A DNA stretch of 64,000 nucleotides. Source: Acidobacteriota bacterium. GTDB taxonomy: Bacteria; Acidobacteriota; Blastocatellia; Pyrinomonadales; Pyrinomonadaceae. The stretch spans positions 1 through 64,000 of the forward strand of contig QHXQ01000026.1 in the NCBI GenBank assembly GCA_003223935.1, given 5' to 3'. The notes under the pieces were generated by a model, which searched no databases, was not told the DNA's origin, and saw nothing but the letters and a program-made list of their open reading frames with translations. Positions 1 to 7,584 of the stretch are shown here, in pieces. Position 1 is the stretch's first letter, and every line of letters begins with the position of its first letter. The position numbers were made by a program, and so were the translations under genes.

Positions 1-1
1 A

Positions 2-982
2 TATGACCCGTTGGGCGGCGATGCGGGCACAGAGAATCCTTACGATGACGTGGATGATCCGGGGCGCGATTTTCCGATTCGCAATGGCAGTCTGAGCGCG
101 CCGGCTAACGGCTGTCTGATCGATGACTTGCCGGGCGACTGTGCCTCGGCATCCTTGCTGCTGAGCAGCGGGGCGGCGGTACTCTTGCCGCCCGGCACTA
201 ATACTTCAGCGCGCGTGATGCGGGTCAACGGCAGAGCGGTGTTGATGCCTTTTACGGTAGCGGCCAATGGTAGTTATGGTTACATGGGTTGGGATTTGCG
301 TTTAGTGGAAAACAGTGGGCTGGAGCCAGCACACACACAGCCCGCTTATAGCCCAGATGATGATATTGTTTATGTCAATGCTTATGGGCGTGGTTGGCAC
401 CTTGAGCAGGTCCTTATTACTTTGGGACAGGTCTCTGATGATTTTTATGACTTCGGTGGTTTGTTTCAAGTGAGGGGACGGGGAAGGCAATCGGAGAACT
501 CCCGAGCATCTTTTAATGAAGATAAATTCAAGCAATGTTTTAAGGACTTATTGAAGACTACATTTATTGACACAAACGGTAGGTCTAAACTAGGCTCTGC
601 GGTGTCGGGTTTGTACGGCGTCTCTCACAGCGCATTTGTCATCATTATTGACAGCACGTCAAAGACACGTGCAGACATAAGCAAGGAAAGCGGCCGCCAT
701 GCGATGGCGGATGCCCCTCCGGGCGGCTATACGGTTTATATTGGCAGTGATGCGGCTCGGACATTTGCGCCTATGGCGATTCAGGCAGCTAAAGTACACG
801 AGATTGCCAACAAAATTTTCGAGAAATTTGGTGAGCCAACTGGCCTTCCGAAGCCAGACGCAAGCGCAAGCTTGCATCGGGCTTTAGCGGCGTATAAAGC
901 GGACGATGATGATGCCGGTATAGCACTGGAGGAGTGTGTCTTCGGTGGATATGTACTCCCTAATGGCGATCTTCTTAAATAA
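2..982 (+). CDS. C-terminal part of an RHS/YD-repeat-like protein (5' partial)
   Basis: The frame is open from the first bases of the window and reads YDPLGGDAGTENPYDD, so the start lies upstream. A Y-D-P-L-G stretch followed by a Gly/Pro/Asp-rich linker is typical of the region just after the RHS core, where the sequence diverges into a variable C-terminal domain. That variable part, about residues 130-325, is not one I recognise. It has a VHEIAN segment where related tails carry a zinc-protease-like HExxH, so it may be a degenerate version. The next gene begins 5 bp downstream. Base composition is AT-richer than the backbone, consistent with island DNA. The RHS assignment is inferred from the short N-terminal stretch only. 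Confidence 0.5.
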   Translation, partial: YDPLGGDAGTENPYDDVDDPGRDFPIRNGSLSAPANGCLIDDLPGDCASASLLLSSGAAVLLPPGTNTSARVMRVNGRAVLMPFTVAANGSYGYMGWDLRLVENSGLEPAHTQPAYSPDDDIVYVNAYGRGWHLEQVLITLGQVSDDFYDFGGLFQVRGRGRQSENSRASFNEDKFKQCFKDLLKTTFIDTNGRSKLGSAVSGLYGVSHSAFVIIIDSTSKTRADISKESGRHAMADAPPGGYTVYIGSDAARTFAPMAIQAAKVHEIANKIFEKFGEPTGLPKPDASASLHRALAAYKADDDDAGIALEECVFGGYVLPNGDLLK

Positions 983-987
983 AGCTG

Positions 988-2208
988 ATGAAGATGAAAT
1001 TTATCCACATCATTTGCGCTTTCTCTGGGCTTTTGGCAGTCATTGGTTGTTATAAAACCCAGAGCAGTACAGCCGACCTTGCCAATCATAATCTGATACC
1101 GGCCATCCATGACGAGGTTAGCTTTATCAGCAGTGTCAATAATCTGAGGCCATGCCCGTGGAAGTTTCGTCTAGATAAAGTCAACTCGCAGGAATCGCTA
1201 ATGTCGATTCAAGCGAAGGATTCAATGTTATGGACTTTAGATGCCGCTGGCGTGGTATTCATCACCTCTAACAGAGGCAAGACATGGGAGAAAGTAAGAA
1301 TAGACAAACCAGCAGACGGAAAGATTATGAGTGTATTCTTCATAAACCGTATGTTGGGCTGGGCGATAGTGCTAGACGGTCCCTCGGACGTATTAGCTCC
1401 CGATAGTTATAGCGGCACGGTACTTAACACGGCCGATGGCGGCTTATCTTGGCAAGCACAATATGCAGCAAGGGCGATTGAGCCTACACGTGTTCTCTTC
1501 ATTAACGAACACGAAGGATGGATCATAGGCAATGGGGTACAAAAGCGAGACACTTTGACGCGCGATTTTTTTGTCCTGCATACAATTGATGGCGGGAACC
1601 TATGGGTTGATGTCTCACCTTCTTCTAACCCTGATTTTGTCGGAGAGGGTGGGCGCGACATTTATGCAGTAGAACCTAATCATGCGCTAGTCCTGACCGC
1701 AGGGCGGAAGCTATTTTCGACCAGCGATGGCGGCAACAATTGGCGGCAGCAAGAAGCTATTAAAGATGAACCGCCACAGACCGGTCTAAATCGGCTTGGA
1801 CTGCTTAGCTCTAAGCTACCATGGGTACTTGGTGGAACTGGTGGGCGTGAGGGCAGTTGGACGACATTAGCTGTAAACCGCGGCGAGGGGACTTGGGTGA
1901 AATTCAGGCTTAATAATATTAACTTAAGCGATGCTGTTTTTACTTCGGATAAAGAAGTAATAGCGTGTGGCACTTTCATGCCTGAGCAAGGCATATCATT
2001 GGATGAGAATAATAATAGGGTGGGAGTAATTTTATACTCTTCAGATCAAGGGCGTAATTGGTCAATCATTCACCGCAATACATTGAGTAAAACTATTAAT
2101 GCGTTAGCTGCCGTTGATTCTAATCATATATGGGCGGTTGGCGAGGACGGGTTAATAATACATCTGCATTGTTCCGCACAAAATGAACTAGCCTTTGCGG
2201 ATAAGTAA
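988..2208 (+). CDS. Lipoprotein with Ycf48/BNR-like beta-propeller repeats
   Basis: 406 aa. The N-terminus has a hydrophobic stretch ending in a lipobox (LLAVIGC, Cys21), so the protein is probably lipidated and exported. The body holds repeats of the type T.DGG..W followed by .F.....GW..G (for example NTADGGLSWQ, HTIDGGNLWV, FSTSDGGNNWR, YSSDQGRNWS), as in Ycf48/BNR propellers, here about six or seven blades. Ycf48 itself is a photosystem II assembly factor, but these proteins are common in non-photosynthetic bacteria and the role here is unknown. It is 5 bp downstream of the RHS-like tail and probably co-transcribed. It is noticeably AT-rich. A second protein of this class lies at 62530-63528. 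Confidence 0.75.
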   Translation: MKMKFIHIICAFSGLLAVIGCYKTQSSTADLANHNLIPAIHDEVSFISSVNNLRPCPWKFRLDKVNSQESLMSIQAKDSMLWTLDAAGVVFITSNRGKTWEKVRIDKPADGKIMSVFFINRMLGWAIVLDGPSDVLAPDSYSGTVLNTADGGLSWQAQYAARAIEPTRVLFINEHEGWIIGNGVQKRDTLTRDFFVLHTIDGGNLWVDVSPSSNPDFVGEGGRDIYAVEPNHALVLTAGRKLFSTSDGGNNWRQQEAIKDEPPQTGLNRLGLLSSKLPWVLGGTGGREGSWTTLAVNRGEGTWVKFRLNNINLSDAVFTSDKEVIACGTFMPEQGISLDENNNRVGVILYSSDQGRNWSIIHRNTLSKTINALAAVDSNHIWAVGEDGLIIHLHCSAQNELAFADK

Positions 2209-2220
2209 TTCCGCAGAACA

Positions 2221-2421
2221 TTAGGCCACTAACTTGTTTGCTGGTAATGCGCAGCCACCGATTGCTTGTACCCATTGCAAGCCTATGATTGGTTGTTCCA
2301 AGATTTTGATAAACAGGTTATTGTCTCCATAATAATCGTTCGACCAATAACCGAGATACTCACAAATGCGTAGTCCGCTAAAAATGCGGGCTGCGCCGAG
2401 TATGCGACGGCAGAATTTCAA
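2221..2421 (-). pseudogene. Possible fragment of a formylglycine-generating-enzyme-like (SUMF1) domain
   Basis: The minus frame contains GYWSNDYYGDNN followed by EQPIIGLQWVQAIGGC. This resembles the FGE/SUMF1 pattern of an aromatic-rich segment followed by QPVVGVSWxxAxxYC. The frame stops soon after and has no credible start, with a 20-bp inverted repeat immediately upstream, so it would be a truncated remnant. The match is short and could be chance. Confidence 0.25.
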
Positions 2422-2435
2422 CTCAATTGTCCAAC

Positions 2436-2580
2436 AAACCTGTTGCGTGATAAGGCTTGAGCGCCTTCTACAAAAGGGCTGTCAGACCCGGTTTATTGAC
2501 GTTTGCAGCCCCGTTGATGCGTTTGTTACGCCCCGGACGATGCCGAAAAGTTCGGATTTTCCTTATCACGCAACAGGTTT
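2436..2580. repeat. 145-bp segment bounded by perfect 20-bp inverted repeats (MITE-like or large hairpin)
   Basis: Positions 2436-2455 and 2561-2580 are exact reverse complements over 20 bp and the match does not extend further. Inside, GGGCTG (2476-2481) and CAGCCC (2506-2511) form a nested stem. There is no coding capacity. It could be a miniature inverted-repeat element or an unusually large terminator-like hairpin. No clear target duplication is visible. Together with 2221-2421 this accounts for the non-coding stretch 2209-2655. Confidence 0.5.
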
Positions 2581-2655
2581 AATAGAACTGACGGACACCC
2601 GCCTCCGACTTCATTCGTATCTCAGGGCTGCGAAATTTTGGGCCCTCGAAATTAC

Positions 2656-3441
2656 TTACAACGCAGCCTCTTCCGGCGTGAACCCGAATGAATTGAGCCG
2701 CTCTAAAATTCTCCGCGACCAAAGCCACGTGGAATGTTCTGCGACGTGTTTAAGACGACTGACCCTGAGACTCGAACTGCTATCCAGCCTCTCGGCGTTC
2801 CAATGTCCGTCCCGCTTGACTAACTCTTCGAGCAGTTCGGTGATGAATCCGCCGACGCTCTGCTCGGGGGCAGTCGTCAGTATGCGGACGAAAAGCGTCG
2901 AAACCGACCAGTTGTCGGGCCTGGCGACTTCGAGTATGTAGCAAGGTTCGACGCCTTCCTGCGTCACTTCGGTGACGGCGCAGGGACGCTTCGAGCCGTC
3001 GGCTAAACGGCAGAAGGCACGGTTGCCGGGAATCTCCACCACGCCGCAATGGAGCCGCGGCTGGCTATGGCTGGCTATAATATGTCGGCCGGCTTTGAGG
3101 AAGTCCCTCAACCCGGTGCTGTTCGTTGCCCCCATCAACTCGACGCCGATGAAGTCAACCGGCTGAATCTCGCCGCCATAGAACGGCTCGACCGTACTGA
3201 CGGTTGTATCCTTTCTGACCGTGTGGGCTTTATTGCCGTTCGGCGATGGCGCGTCGGTCCGTTCGGAGCCGCCACTATAAGCAAGCGTCTCGCGCTTAGC
3301 CTTCCTCTCAAACTTTGGAGTTCGCCGAAACCCTAGCAAGGTGGCGGGCGCGTCGGCGATAGGCTGATCGACGTGGGTCGGTCGTCGAGTAGACAAAGCC
3401 GCAGGAGCAGGAGAAGGTGCCGAGCGCCTTCCGCGCGTCAC
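2656..3441 (-). pseudogene. tnsE: TnsE-like C-terminal region, probably N-terminally truncated
   Basis: The 261-codon frame has meaningful-looking sequence only after about residue 85: GEIQPVDFIGVELMG, then a region with RAFCRLADGSKRPCAV and PCYILEVARPDNWSVSTLFV, ending with helical LVKRDGHWN and RLKHVAEHSTWLW. This arrangement (short strand-rich segment, an acidic 'LEVxRxDxxxSTLL' core, an H-rich helix) is how I recall the C-terminal domain of Tn7 TnsE. TnsE of Tn7 is about twice as long and directs insertion into replicating DNA. The first 45 codons overlap tniQ in another frame and are unlikely to be real TnsE sequence, so a deletion or frameshift probably fused the two genes. Identification rests on position and pattern only. 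Confidence 0.5.
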
Positions 3442-4477
3442 GAGACCATGTGACTTGAACCTTTGCGATAACGGGACGCAGGTAGTGCTCTGCCGCGCCG
3501 TTGAAGCACCTCCACGGCCCGTCTCCGAAGGGCTTATACCGAGTTTCGAGGGCGAAGAAGGAAGAGGCAGGGTGCCCCAGAAATCGCATTAGCAGCAAGT
3601 GCCTCAGCGGATGAAATGCTTTGCGGTGCTTTCTGACAATGTTGGACAGCCAGTTGCTTTCGCGCCCATAGCTAACATCGGAATCAAGTAGTTTCAGAAG
3701 GTCTCCGCCGAAGAATGAAGAGAAGCAGTGGACAAGTTCGGCCTGACGTACATATCCGGTTGTGGTCGCCAGTTTCTTATCGATTAGCAATGACTTGTAT
3801 TTCTGCTGAAGTTGCGCGGAAACAATAGGCGGGAGGCCGTTGTTCAGCAGCCATTCAACGTCCTGTGCTAAGGCGACGAGGTGTTTGAAGGTCTCGCGTC
3901 CGTGATTCAGCCGCCGCAGTTTAGGCGAACCACTATTTTCGTCTGCCGGAATGAATTCGTGCTTATTCGCCCCTCGCGCAGCTACGCCGCTGTCTTGCAG
4001 AAACGTCGAGTGTGTGTGACACACTACGACTCCTGGAGCCTGATGTAGACGGTGCCAGTAAGTTTCGCCGTACCTTTCTTGGTCTTCGCGCAAACAGACG
4101 GGGCAGAACCTTAGACAGTTTGGAGCCGGGAGCGAACTAGCCATGATCCCCGCTCTGGTATGAATGTCGCCCCAAGCGTGTTCTCGCATTGAGTTGTATA
4201 TCAGCTCGGCTTTTTCCGGCAGCAGGAACGGCGAATAGAACGGGTAGAGGGTGTGGTTTTGAATCAGGCCCTCGACCGTGTGCTTCGAGAGCGGCGGCAG
4301 GTTTCGCACCAGCGCGTTCAGGTGCGAGGGTAGATCGACCGTGGTAGTGACGGTCGTCGAGCCGAAAAGTTCGTGCAACGTGACTTTCGGGCTGACGTTA
4401 CCGCTACGGACGTGGTAGCGGGCTAAGACGCTGTAAAGAATCTCGTCCGGGTATGGGGCGGGAAAGAAGCTCAACAT
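3308..4477 (-). CDS. tniQ: TniQ/TnsD-family target-site protein, C-terminus probably truncated
   Basis: 389 aa. The N-terminus FPAPYPDEILYSVLARYHVRSG and the zinc-binding module FCPVC...YWHRLHQAPGVVVCHTH (about residues 117-155) are diagnostic of TniQ/TnsD. TnsD recognises the end of glmS and recruits TnsC. Near the end it has GPWRCFNGAAEHY and FSCSCGFVYS, the second Cys motif of TnsD proteins, but the chain stops about 30 residues later in an Arg-rich stretch, where family members continue for 100 residues or more. A frameshift or deletion around 3308-3440 is therefore likely. The start ATG overlaps the stop of the upstream tnsC remnant by 7 bp, suggesting coupling in the ancestral operon. 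Confidence 0.85.
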   Translation of the reverse strand: MLSFFPAPYPDEILYSVLARYHVRSGNVSPKVTLHELFGSTTVTTTVDLPSHLNALVRNLPPLSKHTVEGLIQNHTLYPFYSPFLLPEKAELIYNSMREHAWGDIHTRAGIMASSLPAPNCLRFCPVCLREDQERYGETYWHRLHQAPGVVVCHTHSTFLQDSGVAARGANKHEFIPADENSGSPKLRRLNHGRETFKHLVALAQDVEWLLNNGLPPIVSAQLQQKYKSLLIDKKLATTTGYVRQAELVHCFSSFFGGDLLKLLDSDVSYGRESNWLSNIVRKHRKAFHPLRHLLLMRFLGHPASSFFALETRYKPFGDGPWRCFNGAAEHYLRPVIAKVQVTWSRDARKALGTFSCSCGFVYSTTDPRRSAYRRRARHLARVSANSKV

Positions 4478-5421
4478 ACGACTGCCTCTATTAGACCATC
4501 CTGCGCCGGAGATTTTATTACGCCGTGATTTTTGAGCGTCTGGTAAGCCGATGACTTATTCTTCTTAGCTTCGGCGACAATCAGCCTCAGATCGTCGGGA
4601 GCAAATGACCTGCTCCGGGACTCCTTAGAAGTGGCTTTACGTTCTCTGATGACCGGCCTTCCTAGCATGTCCAGCCCTTCGCTGAGGGCAGCCTTATAAG
4701 CCTCTGCCGTCAACTCGGCTACCGTCGCATCCGGCTTTCTGGCGGCGATGACCTTCTCGGCGTGAAGCTTCGCCAGCGAGGGGGGCAAATCGAGATTCAT
4801 TAGCTGGATGATAACCTCGTTGAGCAGAGAAGGTGCGTCGGCAGACGGTCGCTCGACCGTTCGGAGCTTTCGCAACTCCGACAGCTTCTTCGCCTCAAGC
4901 TTCGAGCGGTATTGTTCGTAGAAGTCGCCGATGTCGAGCGGCTTGAAGTCGCTGTACTTGGCGATGCGTTCCGGGTCTCCCGATTTGAGGGCGTCCAGCA
5001 TCGGCCTAACGAGATGCAAGCTGTCCGCTGCGACCTGCCTGACGAGCGCGGGCGTGATGAGCTCCGTTCCAAGAGCGATTGCGCGCCACTGTGCGATCAT
5101 GAAGAGCTTAATGGAGATGTCAACAATGCCTTGACTCTCCTCGTACAGTACGTCATCCAACTCGTCGTCGAGCGCCACCGGCTTGCGAGTCCACTGATAC
5201 TCGAAGAAGGTCTCTAAGAAGAAACGCCAAATCTCCTCGTCCCTCTTCGTCTCCCTAGTTAATCTGTCCCAGTAGACGCCACCCTCCCCAGTTCCTCTCC
5301 TCGCCTGTCGGAAGTCGCCTTGCAGCACAGGCAAGGCTTTATTCGGGTGATTATATACTTGATGCAGGTCGTCAATCGCGCACTCGTCAATTCTCCAACT
5401 ATTCTGGGCGATGGGCTTCAA
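4471..5421 (-). pseudogene. tnsC: C-terminal remnant of the transposition ATPase TnsC
   Basis: 316 codons. The stretch VYWDRLTRETKRDEEIWRFF...LYEESQGIVDISIKLFMIAQWRAIA matches the region of TnsC-type AAA+ ATPases that follows the nucleotide-binding core (the SQGIxDIxxKLF helix is characteristic). Walker A, Walker B and sensor motifs are absent, and no sequence for them exists between here and glmS. The frame begins with a TTG inside what may be transposon-end DNA, so its first 35 or so codons are probably not TnsC. Residues 160-316 are a Lys/Arg-rich tail like the partner-interaction tail of TnsC. As it stands it cannot hydrolyse ATP. Confidence 0.7.
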
Positions 5422-5457
5422 TAAATCATCTACTTTGCGTCAAGTATATAATTACCC
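5345..5457. repeat. 18-bp inverted repeat (one mismatch) near the tnsC remnant start
   Basis: GGGTGATTATATACTTGA at 5345-5362 is the reverse complement, with one mismatch, of 5440-5457. The arms are 77 bp apart and AT-rich in a GC-rich neighbourhood. They could be an operator for the tns genes or inverted transposase-binding sites in the transposon end. Confidence 0.55.
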
Positions 5458-5499
5458 AACTATATTCTTTTCTTTACAACATTATTAGCTGTCTACACA
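5389..5499 (-). mobile_element. Candidate right end of the Tn7-like element with TnsB-site-like repeats
   Basis: Read on the minus strand from 5499 the DNA begins TGTGTAGAC, 24 bp beyond the glmS stop, which is where Tn7 inserts. Two copies of a motif containing ATAGTTGG lie at 5455-5463 and 5396-5403; the Tn7 ends carry repeated TnsB sites with the core ATAGTTGGG. An 18-bp inverted repeat with one mismatch (5345-5362 against 5440-5457) is also present. This is inferred from short matches. Confidence 0.4.
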
Positions 5500-5523
5500 A
5501 ACACCTGAACGTCTATGCTTTTA

Positions 5524-7383
5524 CTACTCAACCGTGACGGACTTGGCGAGGTTGCGCGGTTGATCTACATCACAGCCACGCCGGACGGCAATGTGATAAG
5601 CCAAGAGTTGCAATGGAATGATTGAAAGAATCGGCGCGAGCAGGTCGGATGATTCCGGCACGCTGATGACGCGGTCGGAGACTTTGGCCGAGAGTTCGTC
5701 GCCTTCAGTCAGCACGGCGATGACCACGCCTTCGCGCGCTTTGACTTCAACGATGTTCGAGTGCGTCTTTTCGTAGCGCAACTCCGAAGCCTCGTTGCCC
5801 GCTTCGCGCGTGTTGACGACGACCACCGGCAGACGTTCGTCAATCAGAGCGTTCGGGCCGTGCTTCATCTCACCCGCCGGATAGCCTTCGGCGTGAATGT
5901 AAGAAATCTCTTTGAGCTTCAATGCGCCTTCCAACGCGACCGTGAAGTTGATGCCGCGCCCTAGGTAGAGAAAGTCTTGCGAGCGGTGAAACTCTTTGGC
6001 CAACTCTTCGAGTTCATCTGATTCACTCAACAGTCGTTCGATCTTCACCGGCAACTCGGCCAATTCCTGCGCGTGCGCTCTGGCCTCGTCGGTCGAGAGC
6101 GCGCCGCGCAGTTGCCCCAAGTAGAGCGCGAACAGATAAAGCGCAACCATCTGCGCCGTGAACGCCTTGGTGGACGCGACGCCGATCTCCGGCCCCGCGT
6201 GTGTGAGAATCGTACCGTCCGACTCGCGTGTGACCATCGAGCCTTGCACGTTGCAGACCGCGAGCACACGCGCGCCCCGCTCTTTGGCTTCGCGCAAAGC
6301 GGCGATGGTGTCGGCCGTCTCGCCCGATTGCGAGATGACGATGAGCAAGGTCTTATCGTCAATCACCGGATCGCGATAACGAAACTCCGAAGCGTAGTCA
6401 ACCTCGACCGGCACGCGCGCCAACTGTTCGAGCATGTACTTGCCTGCAAGGCCCGCGTGCCACGATGTGCCGCAGGCGGCGATCATCACGCGGTCGAACG
6501 TGCGAAACTCCGCCTCTGTGATGTTCATCGCTTCGAGATAGACGCGCCCCGTATCCAGAGAGACGCGCCCCTGCACCGTGTCTCTGACTGCACGCGGTTG
6601 CTCGTAAATCTCTTTGAGCATGAAATGCTTGAACCCGCCCTTCTCGGCCATGATCGGGTCCCAAGTGATGCGCTGTTGCTGCGGCTCGCGCACGTTGCCC
6701 TCGAAGTCTGTCACGCGCACGGCGTCTTTTGTGAGCACAGCGATCTCGCCGTCGCCGAGAAAGAAGACGTCGCGCGTGTGTTGCAGAATGGGCGGGATGT
6801 CTGAGGCGACGAAGAACTCGCCGTCGCCTAAACCAATGACGACGGGCGGGCCTTGGCGCACGGCGATGATCGTGTCCGGTTCATCCACAGAGATGATCGA
6901 GAGCGCGAAGATGCCGCGCAGGTCGCGCACCGCACGCAAGACTGCGCGCTCAAGCGTCTGTTCGTCGCGCAGGTACTCTTCGATCAAATGCGCGATGACC
7001 TCCGTGTCGGTCTCCGTGACGAAACGATGATCAGAGCCGCGCAGACGCTCTTTGAGTTGTAGATAATTTTCGATGATGCCGTTGTGGACGACGACGACGC
7101 GGCCTGTGCAATCGCGGTGCGGGTGCGCATTCTCTTCCGTCGGGCGGCCGTGTGTGGCCCAGCGCGTGTGCCCGATGCCGTATGTGCCGTCGAGCGGCTT
7201 CAGCCGGATCGCTTCTTCCAAGTTGCGCAGTTTGCCTTCGGCGCGGCGAATGTCCAGATGATGCGCCTCATCCACGACCGCGATGCCGGCCGAGTCGTAA
7301 CCGCGATACTCAAGTTTGCGCAAGCCATCAATGATGACCGGCACGACCTGTTTATTGCCCACGTAACCAACGATGCCACACAT
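5524..7383 (-). CDS. glmS: Glutamine-fructose-6-phosphate aminotransferase (isomerizing)
   Basis: 619 aa, full family length. It makes glucosamine-6-phosphate from fructose-6-phosphate and glutamine, the entry step to UDP-GlcNAc for peptidoglycan and lipid A. It begins MCGIVGYVG, where Cys2 is the N-terminal nucleophile of the glutaminase domain (about 2-225). Two SIS sugar-isomerase domains follow ([23 protein letters not shown]; later [18 protein letters not shown]). The C-terminus [16 protein letters not shown] is the near-invariant end that Tn7 TnsD reads at attTn7. It is last in a yvcK-glmU-small membrane protein-glmS run. No glmS ribozyme-like core is obvious in the 20-bp leader. Confidence 0.97.
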   Translation of the reverse strand: MCGIVGYVGNKQVVPVIIDGLRKLEYRGYDSAGIAVVDEAHHLDIRRAEGKLRNLEEAIRLKPLDGTYGIGHTRWATHGRPTEENAHPHRDCTGRVVVVHNGIIENYLQLKERLRGSDHRFVTETDTEVIAHLIEEYLRDEQTLERAVLRAVRDLRGIFALSIISVDEPDTIIAVRQGPPVVIGLGDGEFFVASDIPPILQHTRDVFFLGDGEIAVLTKDAVRVTDFEGNVREPQQQRITWDPIMAEKGGFKHFMLKEIYEQPRAVRDTVQGRVSLDTGRVYLEAMNITEAEFRTFDRVMIAACGTSWHAGLAGKYMLEQLARVPVEVDYASEFRYRDPVIDDKTLLIVISQSGETADTIAALREAKERGARVLAVCNVQGSMVTRESDGTILTHAGPEIGVASTKAFTAQMVALYLFALYLGQLRGALSTDEARAHAQELAELPVKIERLLSESDELEELAKEFHRSQDFLYLGRGINFTVALEGALKLKEISYIHAEGYPAGEMKHGPNALIDERLPVVVVNTREAGNEASELRYEKTHSNIVEVKAREGVVIAVLTEGDELSAKVSDRVISVPESSDLLAPILSIIPLQLLAYHIAVRRGCDVDQPRNLAKSVTVE

Positions 7384-7404
7384 ACAAAAGTCTTCCTTCG
7401 CCCA

Positions 7405-7584
7405 TTAAACTTTGCGCCCCGATGCGCGCAGAACTTTGATGCCCGCGATGAGATTAAAGATGGTGAGCGAGCCGGCGACCGCGAACGATGCGCCCGTGAG
7501 ATATTGCAGCAAGGCGACGGTGAGAAAGACCGCACCAAACACAATGCCGACGAGGCCCACTGCCGTCAACATCGGCGCGCTCAT
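7405..7584 (-). CDS. 59-residue membrane protein between glmU and glmS
   Basis: A short frame, start MSAPMLTAVGLVGIVFGAV, whose ATG overlaps the glmU stop in an ATGA arrangement; it ends 21 bp before glmS. It encodes two hydrophobic stretches (about residues 6-28 and 31-51) split by LTGAS, with a positively charged end VLRASGRKV. Translational coupling to glmU, an in-frame hydrophobic composition and lack of intervening stops in the only gap of this operon argue that it is a real two-pass or hairpin membrane peptide. I do not recognise a family. Confidence 0.6.
   Translation of the reverse strand: MSAPMLTAVGLVGIVFGAVFLTVALLQYLTGASFAVAGSLTIFNLIAGIKVLRASGRKV

Larger units (their letters stand above)
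2656..5499 (-). mobile_element. Decayed Tn7-like transposition module at the glmS attachment site
   Basis: Three minus-strand frames in the Tn7 order tnsC-tnsD-tnsE lie directly downstream of the 3' end of glmS and read away from it, as Tn7 sits at attTn7. tnsA, tnsB and the ATPase half of tnsC are missing, and the tnsD/tnsE boundary is disturbed, so the module should not be autonomous. The far (left) end was not located and may lie outside the window, in which case the RHS-like and lipoprotein genes could be cargo. The sequence is AT-richer than the rest and lacks the heptamer hairpins seen elsewhere. Confidence 0.7.

Noticed and set aside
2366..2941. 191-codon plus frame across the inverted repeat
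   Set aside because: It spans the IR element and runs antisense to the tnsE-like frame, with no recognisable sequence.
6073..6804. 243-codon plus frame inside glmS
   Set aside because: Antisense shadow of an unambiguous glmS.
7203..7404. glmS-type ribozyme upstream of glmS
   Set aside because: Only 21 bp separate the small membrane protein from glmS, too short, and no conserved core is seen.
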